The position numbers were made by a program, and so were the translations under genes. A DNA stretch of 19,111 nt from an uncultured Bacilli bacterium (GTDB taxonomy: Bacteria; Bacillota_I; Bacilli_A; RF39; UBA660), in the NCBI GenBank assembly GCA_948999435.1, contig CARJCM010000016.1, positions 1 to 19,111 of the forward strand, read 5' to 3'. Under the pieces are notes generated by a model that saw only the letters and a program-made list of their open reading frames with translations, searched no databases and had not been told where the DNA came from. Shown here piece by piece: positions 1-4,770 of the stretch; position 1 is the stretch's first letter, and the number at the start of each line of letters is the position of its first letter.

Positions 1-228
1 AATAATACATCATACTATCTATACAACGGACAGCACTACTGGACCATGTCTCCGTGTCGCTGGAGTGGCGGTGGCGCTTTCGTGTTCTATGTGAATGTGA
101 ATGGCCACCTCACCAACACCGGCGTGGGCAGCACTTATGGTTTGCGCCCAGTAATAAATCTGAAAGCTGATACATTGTTCGCAACAGGAGGAACAGGAAC
201 ACAATCAAATCCATACGTAGTCTCATAG
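1..228 (+). CDS. 3' end of a variable-domain (CLec/DUF6273-like) protein gene; proposed target of the cassette array
   Basis: The frame is open from base 1 to TAG at 226-228, so this is the C-terminal 75 residues of a gene that starts outside the window. The visible part reads YWTMSPCRW, then the core AFVFYVNVNGHLTNTGVGST, then YGLRPVINLKAD and a Gly/Thr-rich tail ending NPYVVS. The W ... G-L-R-P-V-I-N-L pattern resembles C-type-lectin-fold or DUF6273-like C-termini of secreted or pilin-like proteins in AT-rich Bacilli. That family call is from memory; the missing N-terminus would settle surface location. The segment from TCTCCG (48-53) to GGTTTGCGCCCA (140-151) corresponds to the part copied in all fifteen minus-strand cassettes, and similarity stops abruptly on both sides. 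Bases 81-120 are identical to cassette 8. This is the only copy with continuing coding sequence, so I take it as the expressed recipient. Confidence 0.75.
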   Translation, partial: NNTSYYLYNGQHYWTMSPCRWSGGGAFVFYVNVNGHLTNTGVGSTYGLRPVINLKADTLFATGGTGTQSNPYVVS

Positions 229-269
229 AGATACGTATGGAAGTGAAACACTTTCAAGGAGTGTAGAGT

Positions 270-297
270 GGTTCAAAATGACTCTTCATTTTGAACC
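270..297. repeat. 12-bp perfect hairpin after the variable gene
   Basis: GGTTCAAAATGA (270-281) and TCATTTTGAACC (286-297) are perfect inverted copies with a 4-base loop. GAGT (266-269) and ACTC (300-303) can extend the stem past a TT bulge. No T-run follows, so it is not a classical terminator. A hairpin downstream of a variable region recalls the target-site cruciforms of diversity-generating retroelements, but here it lies about 120 bp past the variable segment. Confidence 0.7.
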
Positions 298-335
298 TTA
301 CTCACCAAAGTTATATATAACAAATTATATCCAAT

Positions 336-354
336 TTGCAAAGGAACTTTGCAA
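336..354. repeat. 8-bp perfect hairpin
   Basis: TTGCAAAG (336-343) and CTTTGCAA (347-354) pair perfectly around a GAA loop. It lies between the 12-bp hairpin and the T-run hairpin downstream of the variable gene. Function unknown. Confidence 0.6.
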
Positions 355-378
355 GAAATAAATTTTGAAATCAGGTAT

Positions 379-411
379 AGCTGGCAACTTTGTTGTCAGC
401 TTTGGGTTTTT
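379..411 (+). terminator. Probable Rho-independent terminator of the variable gene
   Basis: AGCTGGCAAC (379-388) pairs with GTTGTCAGCT (392-401) over 10 bp with one G-T pair and a TTT loop, followed by TTGGG and a T5 tract on the + strand. It lies about 150 bp after the stop codon. Confidence 0.65.
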
Positions 412-478
412 CTGAGATAAAATAATTTGATGTTTTATCGTTGGAGCGTAGCTGCAACGTTAGGGATTTAAAATAAAA

Positions 479-533
479 GAAGCTGATATAGTTTTATATT
501 CTTATTGATATAAAACATCAGCTTCATTTTTTT
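479..533 (-). terminator. Hairpin ending cassette unit 1, probably bidirectional
   Basis: GAAGCTGAT (479-487) pairs with ATCAGCTTC (517-525), and TTTTATAT (492-499) with ATATAAAA (508-515). On the minus strand TTTTATTTT follows; on the plus strand a T7 tract (527-533) follows. It could stop transcription from the array and from the variable gene. Because it lies beyond the last cassette, it shows that each hairpin belongs to the 3' side of its minus-strand unit. Confidence 0.65.
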
Positions 534-547
534 AGAATAAAATTCAA

Positions 548-745
548 GGAAATATCTTGTATCCTAATTCTACTATACTAGCCGTAACTTAATATGTGAG
601 TTTAAAAAGGATATTGGGCGCAAACCATAAGTGTTGTTTACCCAGTTGTTGTTGAGGAGGCCATTCGAATTTACAAAGAACACGTAAGCATGACTGCCAT
701 TCCAAATATACGGAGACAGAAATGTTCCACACTTGTAGATATTCC
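548..745 (-). ncRNA. Cassette unit 1 (type A), last of the array on the minus strand
   Basis: Predicted minus-strand RNA from GGAATATCTA (745-736) to TACAAGATATTTCC (561-548). Variable body 613-717 encodes SPYIW and the core AYVFFVNSNGLLNNNWVNNT, then YGLRP. A -10-like TATTAT (757-752) lies 6 bp before the GG, but no good -35 is seen. The frame is intact with no start signal. Confidence 0.6.
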
Positions 746-751
746 CTACTA

Positions 752-757
752 ATAATA
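752..757 (-). promoter_or_regulatory. Possible -10 box for unit 1
   Basis: TATTAT on the minus strand, 6 bp before the GG of unit 1, the same gap as in the strong type B promoters. The bases 16-17 bp upstream do not resemble a -35, so this is weak. Confidence 0.3.
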
Positions 758-760
758 AAA

Positions 761-804
761 AGTATTGTAGTAATTTTATATTCAAGATATAAAATATCAA
801 TACT
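761..804 (-). terminator. Hairpin after unit 2
   Basis: AGTATTG (761-767) and ATTTTATAT (773-781) pair with ATATAAAAT (787-795) and CAATACT (798-804). On the minus strand TTTTTATTATT follows, so termination between unit 2 and unit 1 is plausible. Confidence 0.55.
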
Positions 805-828
805 TATATATTTTAGCAAGTGCTATGG

Positions 829-1024
829 GCTAATCTTGTACCTTGATTCTACTATATTTAGCCATAACTAAATACATGAGTTATAAAAAGGTATTGGGCG
901 CAAACCATAAGTGTTGTGCACGTTGTTCCAGTCGAGGTAGCCATCATTACGCACAAAGAACACGTTAGCATTGCCACTGCTATTCCAGTTATACGGAGAC
1001 ATGTCACTATAATGCAGATTAACC
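829..1024 (-). ncRNA. Cassette unit 2 (type B)
   Basis: Minus-strand RNA predicted from GGTTAATCTG (1024-1015) to the end near 829, where AGATTAGCC closes the stem with one U-G pair. Body 893-1000 encodes SPYNW and the core ANVFFVRNDGYLDWNNVHNT, then YGLRP. The inner 3' hairpin is ATTTAG/CTAAAT. It shares the CGT AAT GAT block with unit 10. An ATG precedes TCTCCG but has no ribosome binding site. Confidence 0.65.
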
Positions 1025-1030
1025 AAATAA

Positions 1031-1059
1031 ATTATATAATAATATCTGCTTTTAGTAAA
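1031..1059 (-). promoter_or_regulatory. Promoter of unit 2
   Basis: On the minus strand: -35 TTTACT (1059-1054), 17-bp spacer, -10 TATAAT (1036-1031), then 6 bp to the GG at 1024. The same geometry recurs at all seven type B units while spacer sequences differ. Confidence 0.75.
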
Positions 1060-1075
1060 TATTATTGTAAAATAA

Positions 1076-1119
1076 AAAACCGTAATGGTTATATATTCTA
1101 GAAATACAACATCGGTTTT
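1076..1119 (-). terminator. Terminator after unit 3
   Basis: AAAACCG (1076-1082) pairs with CGGTTTT (1113-1119) around a poorly paired interior. The minus strand continues TTTTTTATTTT. Confidence 0.55.
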
Positions 1120-1138
1120 ATTTTTTTAGATTAAACAA

Positions 1139-1336
1139 GGAAATATCTTGTATTCTAATTCTACTATACTAGTCGTGACTTGGTATATGAGTTTAAAAGA
1201 ATATTGAGGCGCAAACCAATGTTAGTGGCATGCACACCGGTGTTGTTGAGGAAGCCACTCGTATTCACAAAGAACACGATAGCGCTACTGCTATTCCACC
1301 AGTTCGGAGACTGCTAATTACATAGTTAGATATTCC
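1139..1336 (-). ncRNA. Cassette unit 3 (type A)
   Basis: Ends GGAATATCTA (1336-1327) and AGATATTTCC (1148-1139). Body 1203-1311 encodes SPNWW and the core AIVFFVNTSGFLNNTGVHAT, then NIGLR. An extra T after GGTTTGCGCC shifts the frame, giving R-L instead of R-P at the 3' edge, so this copy is slightly decayed. No clear -10 box is seen, and the hairpin before it has only a short T-run. Cotranscription with unit 4 is likely. Confidence 0.55.
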
Positions 1337-1362
1337 CTAATAAAACGTAATTTCTTAACTAA

Positions 1363-1408
1363 AACATTGTTTGTAACTAATTGTTCTTAGACTTGTAGTA
1401 TCAATGTT
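1363..1408 (-). repeat. Degenerate hairpin between units 4 and 3
   Basis: AACATTG (1363-1369) and CAATGTT (1402-1408) pair, but the inner stem is lost and only TTTTAG follows on the minus strand. Poor terminator. Confidence 0.4.
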
Positions 1409-1430
1409 AAGTATTTAAGCTTTAGCTAGT

Positions 1431-1630
1431 GATTAATCTTGTATCTCAGTGCTTTTTAATTAAGACTTATCCTAATTTTTAGTTTAAAGAGATATTGGGC
1501 GCAAACCAGCACCAGTCCAGTCCACGTTGGTGTTGTTGAGGTAGCCATTCGTATCCACACGGAACACGTTAGCATAACTGTTAGTGCCATTCCAGTAATG
1601 CAGAAACCGTTCCAACTTGTTAGATTAACC
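1431..1630 (-). ncRNA. Cassette unit 4 (type B)
   Basis: Ends GGTTAATCTA (1630-1621) and TACAAGATTAATC (1443-1431). Body 1494-1607 has TTTCTG in place of TCTCCG and encodes HYW plus the core ANVFRVDTNGYLNNTNVDWT, then GAGLRP. The inner 3' hairpin sequence differs from its neighbours but still pairs (AATTAGG with TCTTAATT-type bases), which supports the structure. Confidence 0.6.
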
Positions 1631-1636
1631 ATTTTA

Positions 1637-1665
1637 ATTATATAATAAAAAATATTTTTGGTAAA
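1637..1665 (-). promoter_or_regulatory. Promoter of unit 4
   Basis: Minus strand -35 TTTACC (1665-1660), 17-bp spacer, -10 TATAAT (1642-1637), 6 bp to GG at 1630. Confidence 0.75.
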
Positions 1666-1669
1666 TAAA

Positions 1670-1715
1670 AAAGCTGTGATAGTTTTATATTCTTTTGATA
1701 TAAAGCATCAGCTTT
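1670..1715 (-). terminator. Terminator after unit 5
   Basis: AAAGCTG (1670-1676) pairs with CAGCTTT (1709-1715), with TTTTATAT/ATATAAAG inside. T6 follows on the minus strand, running into the unit 4 promoter. Confidence 0.65.
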
Positions 1716-1740
1716 AAAAATATTTAGAATAGAATTCATA

Positions 1741-1943
1741 GAAATATCTTGTATCCTAGTTCTACTATATTTAATCATAATCAAATATTTGAGTTTAAAA
1801 AGGATATTGGGCGCAAACCATAAGTGTTGTGCACAGGGTTGTTGTTGAGGTAGCCATTTGTATTCACAAAGAACACGTTAGCATAGTTAGAACTGCCATT
1901 CCACCATTCATTCGGAGACTGCTAAACACGTAATAGATATTCC
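1741..1943 (-). ncRNA. Cassette unit 5 (type A)
   Basis: Ends GGAATATCTA (1943-1934) and AGATATTTC (1749-1741), pairing over 9 bp with one G-U. Body 1806-1919 encodes SPNEWW and the core ANVFFVNTNGYLNNNPVHNT, then YGLRP. Its block AAC AAC AAC CCT GTG CAC is shared with unit 13. Inner hairpin ATATTTGA/TTAAATAT includes a G-U that would be a C-A mismatch on the other strand. Confidence 0.65.
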
Positions 1944-1949
1944 GTTTAT

Positions 1950-1977
1950 AGTATAGCATTTTTTTATTTTAAATAAA
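1950..1977 (-). promoter_or_regulatory. Possible promoter of unit 5
   Basis: Minus strand -35 TTTATT (1977-1972), 16-bp spacer, -10 TATACT (1955-1950), 6 bp to GG at 1943. Closely similar to the unit 9 arrangement. Confidence 0.55.
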
Positions 1978-1983
1978 ATAAAA

Positions 1984-2029
1984 AAGCATTGTAATAACTT
2001 TATATACAAGATATAAAATATCAATGCTT
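1984..2029 (-). terminator. Terminator after unit 6
   Basis: AAGCATTG (1984-1991) pairs with CAATGCTT (2022-2029), with a TTTATAT-type inner stem. TTTTTTATTTTATTT follows on the minus strand. Confidence 0.6.
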
Positions 2030-2052
2030 AGTTTTTATAGCATATTGCTAAA

Positions 2053-2257
2053 GATTAATCTTGTACCTTAATTCTGCAATATTTAATCGTAACTAAATAT
2101 TTTGAGTTATAAAAAGGTATTGGGCGCAAACCATAGGAAGTGACGTTCACGTTGTTGGCGTTGAGGTAGCCATTCGAATCCACAAAGAACACGTTAGCAC
2201 GACTGCTATTGCTATACCACTCTTCTGGAGACTAAGTGAAACTTCCTTAGATTAACC
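2053..2257 (-). ncRNA. Cassette unit 6 (type B)
   Basis: Ends GGTTAATCTA (2257-2248) and TACAAGATTAATC (2065-2053). Body 2119-2232 encodes SPEEW and the core ANVFFVDSNGYLNANNVNVT, then SYGLRP. Inner hairpin AATATTTAG/TTAAATATT is 9 bp. Frame intact. Confidence 0.65.
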
Positions 2258-2263
2258 ACTTAA

Positions 2264-2292
2264 ATTATATTATAAATTTATTTTTTGGTAAA
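2264..2292 (-). promoter_or_regulatory. Promoter of unit 6
   Basis: Minus strand -35 TTTACC (2292-2287), 17-bp spacer, -10 TATAAT (2269-2264), 6 bp to GG at 2257. Confidence 0.75.
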
Positions 2293-2296
2293 TAAA

Positions 2297-2345
2297 AAAG
2301 CTGTATTTAGTTTTTATATTCTTATTGATATAAAACATCAGCTTT
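2297..2345 (-). terminator. Terminator after unit 7
   Basis: AAAGCTG (2297-2303) pairs with CAGCTTT (2339-2345). T7 follows on the minus strand. Confidence 0.65.
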
Positions 2346-2367
2346 AATTTTTTAGAAATTTATTCAA

Positions 2368-2560
2368 GGAAATATCTTGTATTCTAATTCTGCTATACTA
2401 GTCGTAACTTGGTATATGAGTTATAAAAGAATATTGGGCGCAAACCAGGAGTAGTGTTGTTCACGTTCCAGTTGTTGAGGTAGCCACCCGTATTCACAAC
2501 GAACACGACAGCACCGCTATTCCAGTAAGTCAGAAAATAAAGTATTGTATTAGATATTCC
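2368..2560 (-). ncRNA. Cassette unit 7 (type A)
   Basis: Ends GGAATATCTA (2560-2551) and TACAAGATATTTCC (2381-2368). Body 2433-2536 has TTTCTG in place of TCTCCG, as unit 4 does, and encodes TYW plus the core AVVFVVNTGGYLNNWNVNNT, then TPGLRP. No convincing -10 box precedes it, and the hairpin after unit 8 lacks a T-run, so it probably shares a transcript with unit 8. Confidence 0.6.
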
Positions 2561-2576
2561 CTAATATTTTTGTTTA

Positions 2577-2622
2577 AACATTGTATTAGTTTATTACTGC
2601 TTTTAATAAAAACATCAATGTT
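2577..2622 (-). repeat. Hairpin between units 8 and 7
   Basis: AACATTG (2577-2583) pairs with CAATGTT (2616-2622). On the minus strand only TTTAAAC follows, so it looks like a structural hairpin more than a terminator. Confidence 0.4.
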
Positions 2623-2645
2623 ATATTTTTAAGCTTTTAGCTAGA

Positions 2646-2848
2646 GATTAATCTTGTACCTTAATTCTGCTATATTTAGTCTTAACCAAATATTTTGAGT
2701 TATAAAAAGGTATTGGGCGCAAACCAAGAGTGTTGTTCACGTTGGTGTTGGTGAGGTGGCCATTCACATTCACATAGAACACGTTAGCCCAACTGTTAGA
2801 GCTGCTATACCACTTCACTTATTACTTGTTACTATATGTAGATTAACC
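2646..2848 (-). ncRNA. Cassette unit 8 (type B); probable donor to the expressed gene
   Basis: Ends GGTTAATCTA (2848-2839) and TACAAGATTAATC (2658-2646). Core ANVFYVNVNGHLTNTNVNNT is followed by LGLRP. Bases 2744-2783 are the exact reverse complement of bases 81-120 in the + strand gene. The 5' edge has decayed: TCTCCG is absent and the S-P positions read as stop codons in frame. So only the inner and 3' parts could be donated. The inner hairpin closes with G-C where other units have A-U or G-U. Confidence 0.65.
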
Positions 2849-2854
2849 ATTTAA

Positions 2855-2883
2855 ATTATATAATAAAAATAATTTTTGGTAAA
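2855..2883 (-). promoter_or_regulatory. Promoter of unit 8
   Basis: Minus strand -35 TTTACC (2883-2878), 17-bp spacer, -10 TATAAT (2860-2855), 6 bp to GG at 2848. Confidence 0.75.
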
Positions 2884-2890
2884 TAAAAAA

Positions 2891-2934
2891 AGACCATTAT
2901 AATTTAATATTCTTAGATAATTAAATATGAGGCT
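2891..2934 (-). terminator. Hairpin after unit 9, diverged
   Basis: Inner stem ATTTAAT (2902-2908) with ATTAAAT (2920-2926); the outer stem is imperfect. T7 follows on the minus strand, so it may still terminate. Confidence 0.45.
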
Positions 2935-2959
2935 TATATGTTTAAAGATTTCTCTTATA

Positions 2960-3166
2960 GAAATATCTTGTATCCTAATTCTACTATATTTAATCGTAGT
3001 CAAATATTTGAGTTTAAAAAGGATATTGGGCGCAAACCAAAAGTGTTGTTCACGTTGTTCCAGTTGAGGTAGCCATTCACATCCACAACGAACACGTAAG
3101 CATAACTGGTACTGACATTCCACCAGTTATACGGAGAAGCTTAATCTCTACATTAATAGATATTCC
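2960..3166 (-). ncRNA. Cassette unit 9 (type A)
   Basis: Ends GGAATATCTA (3166-3157) and TACAAGATATTTC (2972-2960). Body 3025-3137 encodes SPYNWW and the core AYVFVVDVNGYLNWNNVNNT, then FGLRP. Frame intact. Confidence 0.65.
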
Positions 3167-3172
3167 TATTAT

Positions 3173-3200
3173 AGTATAGCATTTTTATTTTTAAAGTAAA
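3173..3200 (-). promoter_or_regulatory. Possible promoter of unit 9
   Basis: Minus strand -35 TTTACT (3200-3195), 16-bp spacer, -10 TATACT (3178-3173), 6 bp to GG at 3166. Confidence 0.6.
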
Positions 3201-3206
3201 ATAAAA

Positions 3207-3252
3207 AAATATTGTAATAATTTTATATACAAGATATAAAATATCAATATTT
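3207..3252 (-). terminator. Terminator after unit 10
   Basis: AAATATTG (3207-3214) pairs with CAATATTT (3245-3252), with a TTTTATAT-type inner stem. T7 follows on the minus strand. Confidence 0.6.
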
Positions 3253-3274
3253 ATATTTTTTAGCGTGTGCTAGA

Positions 3275-3475
3275 GACTAATCTTGTACCTTGATTCTGCA
3301 ATATTTAATCGTAACTAAATATTTTGAGTTTTAAAAAGGTATTGGGCGCAAACCATAAGTGTTGTGCACGTTGTTGTTAGTGAGGTAGCCATCATTACGC
3401 ACAAAGAACACGTTAGCATAACTGTTATTGCTATTCCAGTTATACGGAGACATGTATCAACTTTTTAGATTAACC
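3275..3475 (-). ncRNA. Cassette unit 10 (type B)
   Basis: Ends GGTTAATCTA (3475-3466) and TACAAGATTAGTC (3287-3275). The stem keeps nine pairs only in minus-strand RNA, with adjacent G-U and U-G. Body 3341-3451 encodes SPYNW and the core ANVFFVRNDGYLTNNNVHNT, then YGLRP. Confidence 0.65.
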
Positions 3476-3481
3476 ATTTTT

Positions 3482-3510
3482 ATTATATAATAACGTTTAC
3501 TTATAGTAAA
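3482..3510 (-). promoter_or_regulatory. Promoter of unit 10
   Basis: Minus strand -35 TTTACT (3510-3505), 17-bp spacer, -10 TATAAT (3487-3482), 6 bp to GG at 3475. Confidence 0.75.
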
Positions 3511-3525
3511 TAATTTCTTTTGTTA

Positions 3526-3573
3526 AAAATTGTTATAGTTTTATTATTCTATATGATATAAAACATCAATTTT
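3526..3573 (-). terminator. Terminator-like hairpin after unit 11
   Basis: AAAATTG (3526-3532) pairs with CAATTTT (3567-3573). The minus strand reads TTTTTAAC, a short T-run. Confidence 0.5.
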
Positions 3574-3596
3574 TAAATATTTAAAGATAATCTTAA

Positions 3597-3793
3597 GGAA
3601 ACATCTTGTATCCTAGTTCTACTATATTTAATCATAATCAAATATTTGAGTTTAAAAGGATATTGGGCGCAAACCAATAGTAGTGTTGTGCACGTTGGCG
3701 TTGTTGAGGTAGCCACCTGTATCCACAAAGAACACGCGAGCATAAGTGCCATCCCAACGATTCGGAAAATATTCAACACATTTTAGACATTCC
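3597..3793 (-). ncRNA. Cassette unit 11 (type A)
   Basis: Ends GGAATGTCTA (3793-3784) and AGATGTTTCC (3606-3597). Both arms have changed, yet the minus-strand RNA still pairs throughout by U-G and G-U; the plus strand would have A-C mismatches. Body 3662-3769 has TTTCCG for TCTCCG and encodes FPNRW plus the core ARVFFVDTGGYLNNANVHNT, then TIGLRP. Confidence 0.65.
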
Positions 3794-3813
3794 CTATATA
3801 ATAATTTATTGAG

Positions 3814-3855
3814 ACATTGTAATAATTTTATATACAAGATATAAAATATCAATGT
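3814..3855 (-). repeat. Hairpin between units 12 and 11, without T-run
   Basis: ACATTG (3814-3819) pairs with CAATGT (3850-3855), with an ATTTTATAT-type inner stem. The minus strand continues CTCAATAA, so it is unlikely to terminate; units 12 and 11 may share one RNA. Confidence 0.5.
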
Positions 3856-3878
3856 TATATTTCTTAGCCTTGGCTAAA

Positions 3879-4078
3879 GATTAACCTTGTACCTTAATTC
3901 TGCAATATTTAATCATGACTAAATATTTTGAGTTATAAAAAGGTATTGGGCGCAAACCAAAAGTGTTGTGCACGTTGCCGTTGTTGAGGTAGCCACTCGA
4001 ATTCACAATGAATACGTAAGCATTACTGTTACTGCCATTCCAGTTTCTCGGAGACATCAAAACAATAATAGGTTAACC
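3879..4078 (-). ncRNA. Cassette unit 12 (type B), with compensatory stem change
   Basis: Ends GGTTAACCTA (4078-4069) and TACAAGGTTAATC (3891-3879). Relative to the other B units, a T-A pair has become C-G through one change in each arm, about 180 bases apart. Body 3945-4055 encodes SPRNW and the core AYVFIVNSSGYLNNGNVHNT, then FGLRP. Confidence 0.7.
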
Positions 4079-4084
4079 ATTTTA

Positions 4085-4113
4085 ATTATATATTAATAGC
4101 CCTTGTTAGTAAA
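4085..4113 (-). promoter_or_regulatory. Promoter of unit 12
   Basis: Minus strand -35 TTTACT (4113-4108), 17-bp spacer, -10 TATAAT (4090-4085), 6 bp to GG at 4078. Confidence 0.75.
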
Positions 4114-4117
4114 CTAA

Positions 4118-4163
4118 AAAAGTTGTAATAGTTTTTTATACAAGATAAGAAACATCAACTTTT
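4118..4163 (-). terminator. Terminator after unit 13
   Basis: AAAAGTTG (4118-4125) pairs with CAACTTTT (4156-4163). T6 follows on the minus strand. Confidence 0.65.
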
Positions 4164-4186
4164 ATATTTTTAAAGAATAACCTTAA

Positions 4187-4384
4187 GGAAATATCTTGTA
4201 CTCTAATTCTACAATACTAGCCTTAACTTAGTATTTTGAGTTATAAAAGAGTATTGGGCGCAAACCATAAGTGTTGTGCACAGGGTTGTTGTTGAGGTAG
4301 CCACTCGAATTCACAATGAACACGTTAGCGTTACTGCCACTCCAGTTATACGGAGACATAAATTCGCAAGATAACAGATATTCC
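4187..4384 (-). ncRNA. Cassette unit 13 (type A)
   Basis: Ends GGAATATCTG (4384-4375) and TACAAGATATTTCC (4200-4187). Body 4253-4357 encodes SPYNW and the core ANVFIVNSSGYLNNNPVHNT, then YGLRP. It looks like a mosaic: its first half matches unit 12 and its second half unit 5. No clear -10 box is present. Confidence 0.65.
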
Positions 4385-4400
4385 CTAAAAAATAAATTAG

Positions 4401-4442
4401 GTTTTGTCTTAATTTTATATACAAGATATAAAATATCAAAAC
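4401..4442 (-). repeat. Hairpin between units 14 and 13, without T-run
   Basis: GTTTTG (4401-4406) pairs with CAAAAC (4437-4442). The minus strand continues CTAATTTA, so read-through from unit 14 into 13 is expected. Confidence 0.5.
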
Positions 4443-4467
4443 TCATATGTTTAAGCACTTAGCTAGT

Positions 4468-4663
4468 GATTAATCTTGTATCCTAATTCTTTATATTTAA
4501 CCATAATCAAATATTTAAGTTTAAAAAGGATATTGGGCGCAAACCACGAGTAGTGCTATTCACGTTGCCGTTGTTGAGGTAGCCACTCGAATTCACAAAG
4601 AACACGTTAGCATTACTGCCATTCCAGTTTCTCGGAGACAATATTTAACATGTTAGATTAACC
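4468..4663 (-). ncRNA. Cassette unit 14 (type B)
   Basis: Ends GGTTAATCTA (4663-4654) and TACAAGATTAATC (4480-4468). Body 4532-4639 encodes SPRNW and the core ANVFFVNSSGYLNNGNVNST, then TRGLRP. It shares the NSSGYLNNGN block with unit 12. Confidence 0.65.
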
Positions 4664-4669
4664 AAATTA

Positions 4670-4698
4670 ATTATATAATAAAATTTGCTATAAGTAAA
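4670..4698 (-). promoter_or_regulatory. Promoter of unit 14
   Basis: Minus strand -35 TTTACT (4698-4693), 17-bp spacer, -10 TATAAT (4675-4670), 6 bp to GG at 4663. Confidence 0.75.
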
Positions 4699-4703
4699 TT
4701 TGT

Positions 4704-4747
4704 AAAAATGTAGTAATTTTATATACTAGATACAAAATATCATTTTT
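4704..4747 (-). terminator. Terminator-like hairpin after unit 15
   Basis: AAAAATG (4704-4710) pairs with CATTTTT (4741-4747), with an ATTTTATAT-type inner stem. T5 follows on the minus strand. Confidence 0.55.
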
Positions 4748-4770
4748 AAGTATTTTAAGATTTATCTTAA

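Larger units (their letters stand above)
229..547. other. Intergenic spacer between variable gene and array, rich in hairpins
   Basis: No gene is visible. It holds four inverted repeats: 270-297 (12-bp perfect stem), 336-354 (8-bp perfect stem, GAA loop), 379-401 (10-bp stem then T-run) and a weaker one at 439-459 (CGTTG/CAACG). The hairpin that ends cassette unit 1 (479-525) is also here. The gene and the array converge on this region. Confidence 0.7.

Noticed and set aside
19..204. Minus-strand frame opposite the 3' end of the variable gene
   Set aside because: Shadow of the + strand frame, which has the recognisable domain and agrees with all cassettes.
573..4458. Minus-strand reading frames of 60-90 codons across the cassettes (for example 573-800, 2851-3123, 3573-3779, 4228-4458)
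   Set aside because: Their starts lie in inter-cassette hairpins, none has a Shine-Dalgarno site, lengths differ at random and two frames are open over the same cassette. They arise from the conserved in-frame cassette, not from real small genes.
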